From Oscheius sp. JU75 (lineage: Eukaryota; Nematoda; Chromadorea; Rhabditida; Rhabditidae): a stretch of DNA of 64,000 nucleotides. The position numbers and the translations under genes were made by a program. The stretch spans positions 3,410,001 through 3,474,000 of the forward strand of contig JASJZC010000002.1 of the NCBI GenBank assembly GCA_037178855.1. The letters run 5' to 3'. A model generated the notes under the pieces. The model did not search any database, had not been told where the DNA came from, and saw nothing but the letters and a program-made list of their open reading frames with translations. Shown here in pieces: positions 47,322 to 58,870 of the stretch (its first letter is position 1; each line of letters opens with the position of its first letter).

Positions 47322-49406
47322 GAGGTTGGGAGACAGGCTGTTATTTTTTGTGTTTATACCAGGGTATTGGGGCAAAAATTTGTTGTTGTGGTAGCAGCTT
47401 CTCTTCTATTTCTTCTTGTACGTCTCCTCAGCTGGCAATAGTCGATTTATAACTGGGAATCGGATTCTTCTCGATTTCAAGATGTCAGCTGCCTCCTGGA
47501 CGCCCTTCTTCTAGCAACGCTATTTGCCTGGAGGTGACGGAAACTGCGAGCTCTTCCGGTCCTATCCGGATGTCGGATCAAAGCTCTTCTTGGTCGAATG
47601 GTTCCTTATCTTGTTAGTATTGTCTTTAGTAGAGACTCTACCTAGGAAACCGCTCTCTTCTTCGACAGTTTTTCCTAGTTCTCTCCGTGGCTCTCCTCTA
47701 CTTACAGTTCTTCTTCTGTGTAGCCTATTCTACTTGTAGTCCCACTGATGGCTCTTATGGATCAGCTTCTTTGACTCTGGAGTCTCCTTCGTAGCTCGAC
47801 TTTGCTCTATTCAAGTTCTGGCACATCTCTGCATGCATCTGTCGTTTCAGGATAAGACTTCGAATATCTTTTCTTGGTAGCAGCTCTACTTTGCCTGTTC
47901 TTGTTCAGTTCAGTCGTTACTGGGAATCGAACTCAGTCTCCACAAGAAATACCCATTGTTCCAGTCTATTCGGTGAATCTGAGTCTCAGGTCATCAGCTA
48001 CTGTTTCGACCCATCGTCTCTCCTCTCTCTCTGTCTGTCTTGAGTGTTCTATTGACTCTACTGATTACAAGTGTCCCCCAACCGATGTTCGTCCGTCTCT
48101 CTTCACAATATTTGCGCTCTTGACCCTCCTAATCACTGCCTAATCGTCAGACAGCCCTCCGTTGAGAATACGCGAGACCAACTTCCTGGAACCTGGTTTT
48201 CTGACTGTGAGTGAGTTTCTGGATACGAATTAACCCCGTAAAAGAACAGAAACCTTGATGGCGCGGGAGTTGTCCCCCTCTCTTCCGATAAGCCTTATCT
48301 GACTACCATTGCACTCCTAATTACACGCCTCCGGTAGCTCTTTTCGACTGGTTTTTTGCCCTTTCTCGTTTTCTATCCAATGAAAAAAGGCATTCGTTAC
48401 TACGACAGATTTACTTTGACCGATTCAAAAAAATATTTCCTACAGCATGATCAAGGTTTCGTCGGCTTGAATTTAACCTGGGTGTCCCAGAGGATCAACC
48501 TGTGTGTGTGAATCTCTTACGTTAAAACTGGGATCTAGCTATCCCTGAAAGTAAGCTGCCTCCACGCCTTGTGATCCTTCTTCTTCTATTGACTGTCCTA
48601 CATTGCATTCCTTATCTGGTAAGCCTTCCTCACTCAGGATCTACTGATGTCACTTCTATGTACAAGTCTAGCAAATCATGTCTAACCATAGTGACTTTCA
48701 ATCTATCAAAACCGTAATCCTTGACTGACAATCCTGACAGTGATTTTCAACAGCGGGTAAGACAAGTTACCAGTCCTAAATCACAGCCGTTCACAGTGTT
48801 ACGACAGATGCAAATACTGCTTTTTTGAAGGCATCCTTACAGAGCGAGAAAGCAGGTAATCACTTTTGTTTTTATCCTAGAAGATGAGTCAGCACGGTAG
48901 CTGCCACGGTAGTCCCCGTATCTTTTTGAATTGCCTGCTTGGAGTCGAGTCATCTCTGAAGCAAAAGTCTGACCCAAACAGCCCTCTCGCCTCTATTAGT
49001 GTCCTCATCCAATAATCTGAAGTGCTCTCTACAGTATCGTCCCTTGGCCGACCTCCTCTTACCATATTTGGCAAAGGAGGCGGGCTCGTCTTAAGGTTGT
49101 AAGCCGACAGATTATCCGTCTGGTAGCCATCGAGTCTCCCCCTTCCCTGAACTCCCGAAGACCGCGTCATTACTGTCCGTATTTGAGGAAGAGACCATCT
49201 AATACTGTCAGGTAATGATGCTGGCTGAAGGATGAACCTGGTCCCTTGAGAATGTCTGTAGAAATCACCCAAGATGGTTTTTGTTTGCTCACCGACTGGT
49301 CAGACAAGTATGCTCTCGTCTCTAGTTGGTACTTGACTAATCTATGCTTATGAGGCTTCCGACACAGTTTATTCTATATACAGTTTGTACAGGCTGGAGA
49401 AGATGT
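47322..49406. other. 2.1-kb region without a supported gene
   Basis: Contains frames at 47874-48143 (+; hydrophobic at both ends but no ATG) and 48889-49272 (-; no ATG). Neither has splice support or family similarity. CT-rich patches occur near 48015-48040. Confidence 0.4.
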
Positions 49407-50144
49407 CTAGCCATAGAAGCCGTATCCGTACGGCATATATCCATAGCCGTAACCGAAGGGAGCATATGCGTATGGCGAGTAGCCGTACGGGTAGATCTGT
49501 CTTCTCATACGCAGAGGGGTCTCGAAGCTGAAAGTTATCAGTTGAGTCATGTAACCTGTTAAAATATGTAGCGTGTTCTCAGGCTAGATCAAGCAATAAT
49601 TAATGTGTGTAGGAAAGTAACAGTCCGTCAGAACCAGTATGTTCTTCATCAGACTGTGAGCGTTAGAGTACTCTAGAGTTGTCCCGTCGATATTATAATA
49701 TGTCTAACGGCCAGACTAATGTTAAACTTTACAAGAACTCTTCCCCTACTTCTCCCAGAAGCAAAATATTTACGGTAGTCGAATACAAAACGACTTACCC
49801 AATTAGAGTGTTTCGAAACAGTATTCTGTTCCTACAAATTGCTTTGGAATTCAATACATTATCTATTTACTGGGAACTTATTTGAGTCTGCTAGACAAAG
49901 TTCGTGTATCATAAAAGTACCCAGACATTACCGAAACGTCGATCCGACACACACTTCTCCAGGTTTCTCAAGCTGAATGCCTGGTGAGGGAATCCTGCCA
50001 ACCTTTCGGTGGTTGACTACTCTCATTAAAAAAGACGCGAAGAGAACGAGACCCTTACTTTCTGTCCTCCATAGAGACAGCCGTAGTCACGGGAAGAACG
50101 AGCAGGGTGAGAAATAAGACGAGTATAGAAATCAGCTTCTTCAT
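49407..50144 (-). CDS. Secreted Tyr/Gly/Pro-rich peptide precursor (YG peptide 3)
   Basis: Two exons: 50059-50144 and 49407-49527, in phase, 68 aa. A signal peptide (MKKLISILVLFLTLLVLP) and a short acidic spacer lead to a dibasic site (RMRRQ), then a mature peptide beginning with Gln and rich in Tyr/Gly/Pro (PYGYSPYAY, FGYGYGYMPYGYG), ending in a C-terminal Gly that could donate an amide. Differs from YG peptides 1 and 2 in exon structure, but shares the secreted, Arg-processed, Tyr/Gly-rich design. The 531-nt intron could hide another exon. Function unknown; neuropeptide-like or antimicrobial by analogy. Confidence 0.65.
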
Positions 50145-50312
50145 TCCTCCTAAAAATCAAAAGAGAACTTCCGAAAGGAAAGAACGTGCGAGAAGGAGTA
50201 GTCAGAAGGGGGTCCGAGTGTCTCAAATTTAGAAGGCGAGGACAGGTTTCCGAATGTTTACCAAAAGAGACCAAGAAGTTGCAAAGCGGTCAGCAGACTT
50301 TTTATTTACCAG

Positions 50313-51586
50313 TTACATAATGACACATTTCTCCTTTTTGGCTTTGACTTCGCGTGGACTGGGCCAGCCTTCTCGCGACGGAAGACGGATGTCTTCGACT
50401 GGGGAATGTTTCCTCTTGTTGCTGTTCTCATCGCAATTTCTGAAAGACCGATACTGTACGGGAGCGAATTCGAGTACCTTGTCAACTTCTCCAAGAGATA
50501 GGCGAATGGATGCATCACATTGAAGTCTTCCTTCGCGGAGACTCTGAAAGTTTTTGGTTCTTTCGGAGCGACCGAACTCTCAACCTGTAGAGCCTCAAAC
50601 GACATGTCTTTAGTTTCTCCTCAACGAAATTCTTGTCGACTGCCGATTGATCCAAAAGATCCATTTTGTTCTCGATGACCACGACTGGGCAGTACCGAGT
50701 AAGACGGATCTCTCGGTAGAGGTCGAGAGCGTATTCGAAGGACTAAACGAGGGTGGGAGGAAGAAGCAAAATACTTACATCTGGATCAGTTGTAGAGTAG
50801 ACAAGAGCCACAGCATCGGCGTCTTTTGCTTCTTCTTTGTCCCACTAAAAAAAGATATAGGCATGTAGTCTGGATATGGTTTTGCCTGTTCCCAACTGTG
50901 CTGTTAAAAACCAATAGTCCTTACAGATATGCAGAGAGACTTGAGGCAAATTGTAGCGAAAGAGTACATAGAATTGTGGCTATTGTTACTCAGCCATGAT
51001 TTTATCCTTACGGATCACAAGCTAACAAAACACTGGACAGTACCGAGTGACCATGGGAGTTCCGGATTCTTCTATCCTCTTTGGCACTTTGGAATCGGGA
51101 ATTCTGTTCAGAAAATAGTTCTTTTAGAAACCCGGTAGGTCTCATGGTTACTACCTACCGTTCGGAACTTTGACAAGAAAGTATATGGTGTGTGAAAAGA
51201 AAGCCAATGGAGCGGGACAGACTGGTTGTTGACAAAAGTTCAGTACCGGATGTTTTGACTAGGCTCGGGGGGGCCTAAGTAAAAGCAAAAGCAATAGTAC
51301 AATCAGATCGTACCCGAAAGCGTAGCCGGAAAAATTGCAAACCTTTTCCTTCTCCGAGACCTTTATAATGATGTTCAGCTCCTCGAAATTGAATATCGTA
51401 ACTCCCCTGCCTTCATCATCCTCGATATCGAGACTCTCATTGCAGAAACACTGAAGAATCTCTGTCTTTCCCGTCTGGAAAAGTAATTTTTCTTTAGTCG
51501 ATCACAACAGGACTCACCCCTCGAGCCCCAATGATTCTGATGTGAATGTCCTTGTCAAAAGACTCTGGCGAAGGATCCGATTGCAT
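50313..51586 (-). CDS. Divergent Ras-like small GTPase with CVIM box
   Basis: Six exons: 51518-51586, 51343-51474, 50779-50844, 50585-50742, 50478-50543, 50313-50439, in phase, 205 aa. P-loop GARGTGKT, NKxD motif ENKMDLL, G5-like VSAKED, basic tail KAKKEKC and CAAX box CVIM (farnesylation expected). After the beta-3-like strand FEELNIIIKV the DxxG of switch II is missing; the segment reads SEKEKWDKEEAK and is shorter than in Ras. Nucleotide hydrolysis may therefore be altered. A hidden exon in the 498-nt intron 2 could restore it, but phase and alignment do not demand one. The ATG sits one base after a TTACAG, a possible trans-splice site. Confidence 0.72.
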
Positions 51587-53676
51587 TCTGTAACAATGGT
51601 AATGAGCAAAAGAAGAAAGGAAGAGTCGAGAGCTGACAGGAAACGGGAATGTGTCTGGACGACTGAGACATGCAGGCCGCTAATGAAGTCGTTAATTTTA
51701 AGTCCATAGCGCGATCAATTGGGATGAAGAGAAAAGCCAAAAGTTCCACTTTTTGGGGGAGAAGTGCTGCTCTTTGGGGGTCTAGTACAGCGGAACTGGG
51801 CTTTTTTGGTGGTTACTAGGGGGAGGCATTGAGACATGTCAGCTGTGGCTAATTGTCGTATAGAGCCGACGGAACCCACCTGGTCTCGCAATTTGGGCCC
51901 TTTTTAGCCGCACAGCGGGTAGGTTTAGAAGTGTGAAGTAAACAGAATGAGATAAACAGAGAGATGCTGAAAAACAGCAAAACGTAAAGTGGAATGAGTC
52001 AGAGGAACAAAAGAGTCTATGAATTATAGAGACTGAGAAGAAGAAGCAAGAACAACGCATAGACCAGGAGTCAAATCCGTGGTCTTGGTACGATAACCAA
52101 GCGAGAGTTTTACCATTGCACCATTACAGCAAACGTTTCAAAGTGGCATAATTCTTTACTGGAGTGAGTAAATTATTTTTTTAAAAATGCACAAGATGCC
52201 CAAGGACGAGAAGAATGTCTTGTAACAGAATCGTGGGAATAACAGAAATCTCGAGATCACTTTGTGGAGAAGGCTCTTGGCCATTGGGAAAGGGTTTCGA
52301 CATAGGGAAGGGAAACTTGGCAGTTAAACAGTTCCAATAAAAAGAGAGTATACTAGCCTGTCCCTCGAGACTGAAGAGATCCCAAAGAGGATTTTGAAAA
52401 GGTAATTCCTGCGAGACTCTTGCAAACGGTCGTCTTTCTCCCCAGTTTGGTGGGGTCACAACTCGCCAAATTCGGCCCATCTTCCTCTTAGAAAACAATC
52501 TTGTTTTTATTTTTTTCGACTTTTAAAGGAACCAGGAACAAAGAGAAGATCGAGGCCATAGTCAGAGAGTATATAGGTGGAACCAGTCCAGAGGATAATT
52601 GGGATAACATGGCAGCGGTAAAAACAAGGCCGATCTGACATGCAAGAGTACAGTTTTTGGGATGGTTTGATTGGAAAAATAGGAGGATTTGATGGGGAAA
52701 TAGGGGCAATGATGAGTGGGGATGTTTTCTACGTTTTTGCACCAAATTGGGGTGTTTTACAAACTCGGGGAACGGAAAAACTGCTGGAAAAGTAGAGAAA
52801 CCCCCAAAATATGAAATTATTATGAAAATATTCAAAGTCAAGCAAAGAAGGAAAAGTCATTGCTATTGATGAGAAGGGGAATAGCGGAAGCCATAGAAAG
52901 AAGCCATAGTTTCAAAAAGGGCTGTGCAGACGACGGAAGAGAAAGGATAAAGGGCCTTGTCCTTGGACCGATAACCGGTCTTGTGTTCTCTTCCAGGACT
53001 CTAAGCAGTAGAGGTCCTAGTTCAGAAGAGAGACAAGAAGTCGCCTGCCCTGATTAATTCCGTCTCTCTCACTCTTTCTCTCTCTCTCTCTGTCTTGCTG
53101 TTTCTGATCGGAATCGAATCGACAGTTGTGATTCGGTCCTTTGTTCACTCCCAATTGTTGCAAGCTATCGGCAGCTGGTCAAGAATCACAGTTTGCAGTT
53201 TGGTAAGACTGTTTCTTGTCCCGCGTTCCTTACCTTGGGAATTCTACTATGATTCTTACTGAAAATTCTAAGTGGACACATCCTACTTTTACAATTGTAA
53301 AGGTTGTTCTTCTGCGAAACAAGTAAGTATTATACCGGATAACACTTGACAAAATATCAGTGACCTTTCTGTCAAGTGTTGTCCCAGATCAGAGTTGACA
53401 AGCCGAGGTCAGTCTCGATGAGAACAGCGACCTTACACGAAGTTTCGGAGCTGAAACTGCCAGCTCCAGAAGGAGGTTCTGGCTGCCAGACTACTTATTG
53501 TCAGGAGTCGAGAGTCGAGGTGTTCTAGTGGAAAGTTTAAGATCAATCCTATGGTTCTAGAAGATGACCGACTTGCTAGAGCTCGATGTCACGTCTCTTG
53601 TTCAACCCTTCCCTTCCCCACACAACAACAAATACAGAGCCAAAAGATGTTCATGTAAATACCCGTAGATCACAAA
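51587..53676. other. 2.1-kb region without a supported gene
   Basis: Holds a tRNA-like element at 52060-52132 and a CT repeat at 53064-53092. Open frames on the - strand at 52181-52841 are hydrophobic/low-complexity and lack splice support. Confidence 0.4.
52060..52132 (-). repeat. tRNA-like element
   Basis: On the - strand: box A-like TGGTGCAATGGTAAAAC, a well-paired anticodon-like arm (CTTGGT/ACCAAG), and box B-like GGATTTGACTCC. The acceptor stem is not clear, so it is called a pseudogene or tRNA-derived repeat. Confidence 0.5.
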
Positions 53677-54568
53677 TTACGCGTAAACAATCTGGGCATC
53701 AGTTGCTGAGAGAGTCGAGTTTCTCTCGCAGACGTAGTAGAAGTTCATATTGCACGGGTACCAGAAGGCGTACTTTCCGAGAGCTCCCGACGGATTCCAG
53801 TGAGCAGCACACTTGGAGACGGAGTTGTAGCCATTGGAGGTGAAAGAGGTTCCGGGCTGGATCAGCCAGGGCCTGAAATTGATTGGTCATAACCCCATCA
53901 AACGATCAGCTGCTCACAATTCCTCGTAGCTGATGGAGCTGTCGCTGTGGAAGCGGGGCTCCTCGGACTCGGTGTTCTTGAAGAGTCCCAGCCAGGTCCA
54001 GGTGTTCTCGGGGGGCGTTCTCGATGATGTTGGCGAACTCTTCTTTGCTGTCCAGGACGAAGAGAGTCGATTGCATCTCCAGGCAGTGCTTCTCGGACAG
54101 CTCAAGGGACTTGGTCTCACGGGTCTGGATGTAGTAGCAGGACTCCTTGAAGCGAATCCAGCCGTCCTCACAGACCTCCTAAAAAAGGGTTTTGATGATT
54201 GACGATCAGTTTTTTTTTTTTTTTACGATTGGCGATCAGACAGGATCAGACAATACAAAACTCACATTATGCTTGCTCATTTCGGTCTTTTCAGTAGTGG
54301 CGGGCACATCAGCAGCCAGTTCACAAGGAGAGCGAGTAGTCGTGGGAGCATCCATCTGACAGGGAGGAGGAGTGGGCTTGCAGGGAGCAGGAGTAGTAGG
54401 AACGTCGCAGAGGATCGGAGCTGCTGTGGTGGTGGTAGTGGTGGTGGTGGTAGTAGTGGGATCCATTTGGACGCACGGAGCCGGGGTGGTCGGCATGGCA
54501 CATGGAGCTCTGGCCCGACAGCAGGGGCCGGCAAAGACGACGGAGATGAGTGCAAGAAAGAAGAACAT
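53677..54568 (-). pseudogene. C-type lectin-domain secreted protein with apparent frameshift
   Basis: Three exons: 54266-54568, 53918-54178, 53677-53872. Signal peptide MFFFLALISVVFAG, then a Thr/Pro-rich mucin-like stalk with an uninterrupted run of eleven Thr, then a C-type lectin fold: CEDGWIRFKESCYY, EKHCLEMQSTLFVLDSKEE, TWTWLGLF, KCAAHWNP and FYYVCERN, with the expected disulphide cysteines. In exon 2, near 54016-54021, the frame changes by one base at a run of six C (- strand); upstream and downstream parts are each well conserved in different frames. It is either a real disabling insertion or a homopolymer error in an intact gene of about 252 aa. No EPN/QPD sugar-binding triplet was noticed. 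Confidence 0.65.
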
Positions 54569-55263
54569 CACGACATAGTTTTTTTGTCTTGGATCTCGGC
54601 CTTATAAGGGAAGATATGGGGCGGAGCAATTCCAGAGGCACTGTTCAAGTCCCATTGGGCTGCAATTAGCTCATGGGGTCAGTGGTCGAAGATGGCAAAT
54701 AACCCGTGGACATAACGGTCTTAAGTGAATGAGAACTTGTTATAAATCTAAACTGTTCTGATTCGAAAGAAGTCTGTTTGTCCGAGACAATTAGAAGTAA
54801 CAAGGGAAGAGTTGTCTACCGAGCAGGGACAGTATGGCAGAGTCAAGCCTATAGCGAGTGTATAAGCGGGGGAGAAAAACAAGAGTTGGAGTATTGGGCT
54901 ATTCGACAATATGATCTGAGAGAATAACAGATAGCAAGGTTCATTGGTTATGAAGGACAAGATCAATAGGAAAAAGTACGAAACACAGTTGGCCCGGGAA
55001 GACAGGATAGTTTGGTAAGACATGAGAGGAGAGGAACAGAGTAAGAGTTCTAATTGACAGATGAAAAGTAGAAGTGAAAATGCCAATTGGAGTTATTTGG
55101 TTTGAAATTGTTGTTCCGTTTGACCGCAATTTTGGACCAAGAAGGTGATTCCAAAGAACGAGAGTATAAGGCACTGACTCTTTATACTCGAACAAGAACA
55201 GGAAACCAGTAGAAAAGATAAAGCACCGACTCGGGAGACAAAGCCTAAAAAGATCTTTTTGGT
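54569..55263. other. Intergenic between lectin and TRIC genes
   Basis: About 700 bp upstream of the lectin-like gene and downstream of the first TRIC gene; no exon seen. Confidence 0.4.
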
Positions 55264-56879
55264 CTATTGGTCCTTCTTTTCCGTTCCGGCCACGGCTCCG
55301 TTCTCCTGGGCCGCAGCAGCTCGTCTTTCCTTTGAAGCGGCCAGGGCTCTGAAGTGTGCATTTTGAGAGAAAAACAAGAGGAAAGCACCGAGAAAGAGCA
55401 TCCCAGATTCCGCCCATGAAGACGGCACAAAAGAGGTTTTCGATGGGGGCGAAGGGATCGTTCACGTGGAGAATTACAGCCGACAGCTTGAAGTAGACGA
55501 AGAAGCCGACAATAAACTGAAATTTTTTGAATCCAAGGGACAATTTTTAGCTTTGTTCTCCTCATTTTTCACGTGAATGACTTTTTTTACGTGAATGGCA
55601 AATTGTGCCATTAATTAGAGACTCATTTATCGAACTTTATGAGCCAATAGCTATACTTATACACAGACATTTATGACTTTCGCATAGTGGTCGACGTGTG
55701 GAAGAAGGATGTGACTTCTCTATTGTCCGCAATGTCTTATTGTTAGCTAATTTGTGTCACAAACTTATCTAAGAATTGTTGTCAAAGCATAGGGCAACAA
55801 AACAATACAATGTTGCTCTTGTCGTTGTATCTTATGCCCAAGTTTTATACTCAGAACTTCACAGTTTAACACTTATTGTCTCTGACAGACACCATTTAAT
55901 GAGAAAGACAGTCAGTGAGAATCATTAAAATGCCTACAGTCGTGCTGTTTCTGAATTCAATCATGCAGAAGTGGACCCTTGAAAAATCATTATTATTGAC
56001 TGTCGCAGAGAAGACTCAGGTTTTTTACAGAGAGACCGGTAGTTAAAAGGATTTAGTTTGGACGGAGTCAGTTGTCTAATCGTTCTATGAGAAATGCCAA
56101 CCCACCAGATAGACGATGTCGTGAGGAGCCGAGAGGTAGAGACTGTTCTTCTCCAAAACGAAGACGATCGAAGCGACGAGACAAGCCTTGGTGGCAAAGG
56201 TGGGTCGAAGAACCTCATTCTGGTTCGGTAGCCAGACTCCTCTCACCAACTAAACTCATTACGATTCCATCTTATACTTTTCCAACCTGTTCCATAGTCC
56301 TAACGATACCTGATCCAGCACCCTTGGCCGTTCCGACGATCACCTGTACCATGTAGGAGTTCGGGTACAGTTTGGCAGCATGTGAGACTCCGTGAGAGAC
56401 CTGGTTTCTGTTAAGAGACTGTATGTTGTACTTACCTTGAAGGCGCGTTTGACCTCCTTGAAGACGGCCAGAACACATTTGATCGGGAGGACTTTGGAGA
56501 GTTTGTAGACACAGTCAAAGGGGGCATAGAAGACTAAATACCAGACAAGAGTGGCCAGAAGAATGTCGTCGTGTCGTTTGAAGGGAGCGATGACGGGCTC
56601 CCCCAGAAGGAAGTTAGCCAAGAAGGAGTCGGCGAAACACATCAGCATCGAGGAAAGCCAGCACGAGAGCGGATGCTTTCTCGAGAAGAGACTCGCCGAA
56701 CTGGCCAGATCATCCCTCACCTCCACTATCATCTAGACCAATTTAATGTAATAAATATGGATAAGTCAAACCAGAATGTAGTGGGCGATGTCGAAGAGAG
56801 GGAACATTTTGAGCCGGTGCAGCCATGCACCGGTCTCCAAAAGGATCTCAGGGTCGAATTTGAACGACTCCGGCAGCAT
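55264..56879 (-). CDS. tric: TRIC channel (trimeric intracellular cation channel), copy A
   Basis: Six exons: 56772-56879, 56436-56732, 56287-56400, 56106-56249, 55389-55516, 55264-55348, in phase, 291 aa. TRIC/TMEM38 landmarks: KMFPLFDIAHYIL, SRKHPLSCWLSSMLMCFA, LLGEPVIAPFK, WYLVFYAPFDCVYKL, KEVKRAFKVSHGV (the Lys/Arg pair binds phosphoinositide in nematode TRICs), GTAKGAGSG, FVYFKLSAVIL and MGGIWDAL. About seven membrane segments. Known role: K+ counter-ion flow across ER/SR membranes during Ca2+ release. The tail is charged and Ala-rich (ERRAAAAQENG). A second, diverged copy lies at 58871-60741; the two likely arose by tandem duplication. Confidence 0.92.
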
Positions 56880-57388
56880 GGCCAGCCTTCAAAACACAGA
56901 GATGAAAAGACTCATGGGAGAGATAAGAGAAAGGACAGATGACGTAGAGCTTTTGAGAGAGCTGGGAGATAGAAGAGGGGTTTCCTATTTTGTAATGACT
57001 TTGATCTAATCGAAGATCGAAAGACAATATCAGACTAGTAGAAGTATCGAAGAACTAGAGATTACAGAGTAATGATTCTAACGTTTTACAAGGTAAGGCT
57101 TTCGAAGAATAGGTTCGGTGTTACGGGGAGGATCTTTTCCCATGTACGCTTGTTCTGAGAAGTTACAAATTTCTATCTTGGCAACAAATTTTTAGGACAT
57201 ATCAAAGCTGAAATATCTTTCCCGATCAGAAAAAGAGCTATTGACCGATCGCAAAGAGTTAGAAGTTTACTTATAGAAACAAAGGATTTACTGCTGTTCA
57301 GATAAGATCAAATGAACAAGGAAAGACTACTGAAGTGCAACTATAGGAAAACAAGAGACTTCCAAAAGTGCTTGAATACTGCGTAATT

Positions 57389-57420
57389 GTGCCGTGTCCT
57401 TCCTCCGTAGGACACGGCAC
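57389..57420. repeat. Perfect 12-bp stem hairpin, 8-nt loop
   Basis: GTGCCGTGTCCT at 57389-57400 is exactly reverse-complementary to 57409-57420, with loop TCCTCCGT. GC-rich stem in AT-rich surroundings. Confidence 0.8.
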
Positions 57421-58191
57421 AGCCAAAGAGTGAGAGAGAGTCAAGGAACAACTGTCGGCATCCAGTTGCCATCATCGATCGACATCATTTTGAACACTTT
57501 TTGAGAAAAACTCATGTTTAGTTTTGGGTTTTAGAGGGTTAGAGAACTAAAAAAAAATAAAAAAAAGAATCTTGTTACCAAGAGAGCTGATTACTCATCT
57601 GTCATTGGTAGACTTTTCAAAGATTTGAAGAAACTTTTCGGGTAAAAAGGAGAAAAAGGTCCAGTTGGGGCCAAAAAGAGCCGTCTCGGCTAGCTTGGGC
57701 GGAAGGGTGAAATCTCGTCGGCAACTCCCTCCGCAGCTGGTGTACACATTGTGCCCTTCGGAGAAGATCCAGCCTGCCAACCACTAATCTGGAAAAATGC
57801 GCTTTCAGGTGTTCAATCTTCTTTTTTACTTGTGGGTGTCTGCTATTGATTTGAGTTCTATCTGGTTTGGAGGGTGTTCCCTCATTCTATACCCGTTCCA
57901 CCTACTCAATATCCTAAACAAATAGCGGCTCAGATCAATCACGGCGATTAGGTCAACACTAGCAAATCTCTCTGTCAGCTGTTGAGTACTTTGTGAGTGA
58001 CTTGACGGTGTGAGTTTGTTTATGAATTTGAAAAAAACTACATAAAATCTTATAAATAAGAAATTGGCGGGATACAGTAGAGGATACCGTACTCTACCAT
58101 ATAAACAGGCTGTCATGCAAATCCCAAGCTACTTTTATGTTTCACCTGGTAGCTCTGGAGTTTACTCTAGTCTGTTCAGCAGCAAAGTTGA

Positions 58192-58251
58192 AACAGTCCT
58201 TCTTTTCAATCGTGACGGGACCTGTGTCAACGATTGAAAAGAAGGACTGTT
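58192..58251. repeat. 22-bp perfect stem hairpin
   Basis: 58192-58213 is the exact reverse complement of 58230-58251. Inside, GAC/GTC can extend the stem past a one-base bulge, leaving a 9-nt loop. The size and bulge resemble a small-RNA precursor, but transcription is unknown. Confidence 0.85.
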
Positions 58252-58870
58252 CTCAACATTGCGGCTGGACAGACTATACGTCCACAGTAATTAGATACGG
58301 ATTTGGACACCAAAGTAGTTATTTGTGACAGAGTTCTGCTGTGGAACACTGTAATTAGTCACTACGGTAATTACTTGGAGTCTGGATCGTGGAAGAACTG
58401 AACTCTGAGACAAACAAAGCCAAAAGAGAGCATGTAACTGGGCTAGAGAAGAGCTATCACGTTTCAGATTATTGAATCGATACACGTAGCTTCTGAACAT
58501 TACAGACAGTTTCAGCATGGTACTGTCAAACAAACAAAGAAAAGCTCGGATTCAAGGTAGATGCTTTTAGATGAGTCATCTTCTCACTTATTATTCGATT
58601 CCGGCTCCAGCAGAGAACGAACTTCCCATTTCACTGGGTCTTCAGCGTGGATCGAGGATTGTTGAACTGTGGCTCTCCTCTCTTTTTGTCTGTTATACAT
58701 GTCTCCAATTACAGTACACACTATGCGCTTTAGTAATGCAATAAACAATATCACAGCTATGAACAAAATGTAAAAAAAATGTGACTAGACTGGGGCTAAG
58801 AAATACTGAATTTGAACTAGAATGCACGTGATGAAAGCTTGCTGTAAAGGAATATGTCGGATAAAACTCT

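Larger units (their letters stand above)
56880..58870. other. 2-kb spacer between the two TRIC genes
   Basis: Contains two strong hairpins (57389-57420 and 58192-58251) and two exon-like - strand frames (57600-57775 and 58584-58740) that are hydrophobic or Cys-containing but without an ATG or a complete gene model. No recognised gene. Confidence 0.4.

Noticed and set aside
47874-48143. Open frame, hydrophobic at both ends, resembling a small GPI-anchored protein
   Set aside because: It begins with TTG rather than ATG, I found no upstream exon that joins in phase, and there is no family signature.
48889-49272. 127-codon open frame on the - strand
   Set aside because: No ATG start, no splice support and no recognisable domain; consistent with chance.
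52181-52841. Two overlapping - strand frames with hydrophobic/low-complexity content
   Set aside because: Composition follows the local base content, and there is no domain or coherent splice model.
53064-53092. CT-rich microsatellite as a regulatory site
   Set aside because: Simple sequence of this type occurs several times (12783, 17402, 48015) without consistent position relative to genes.
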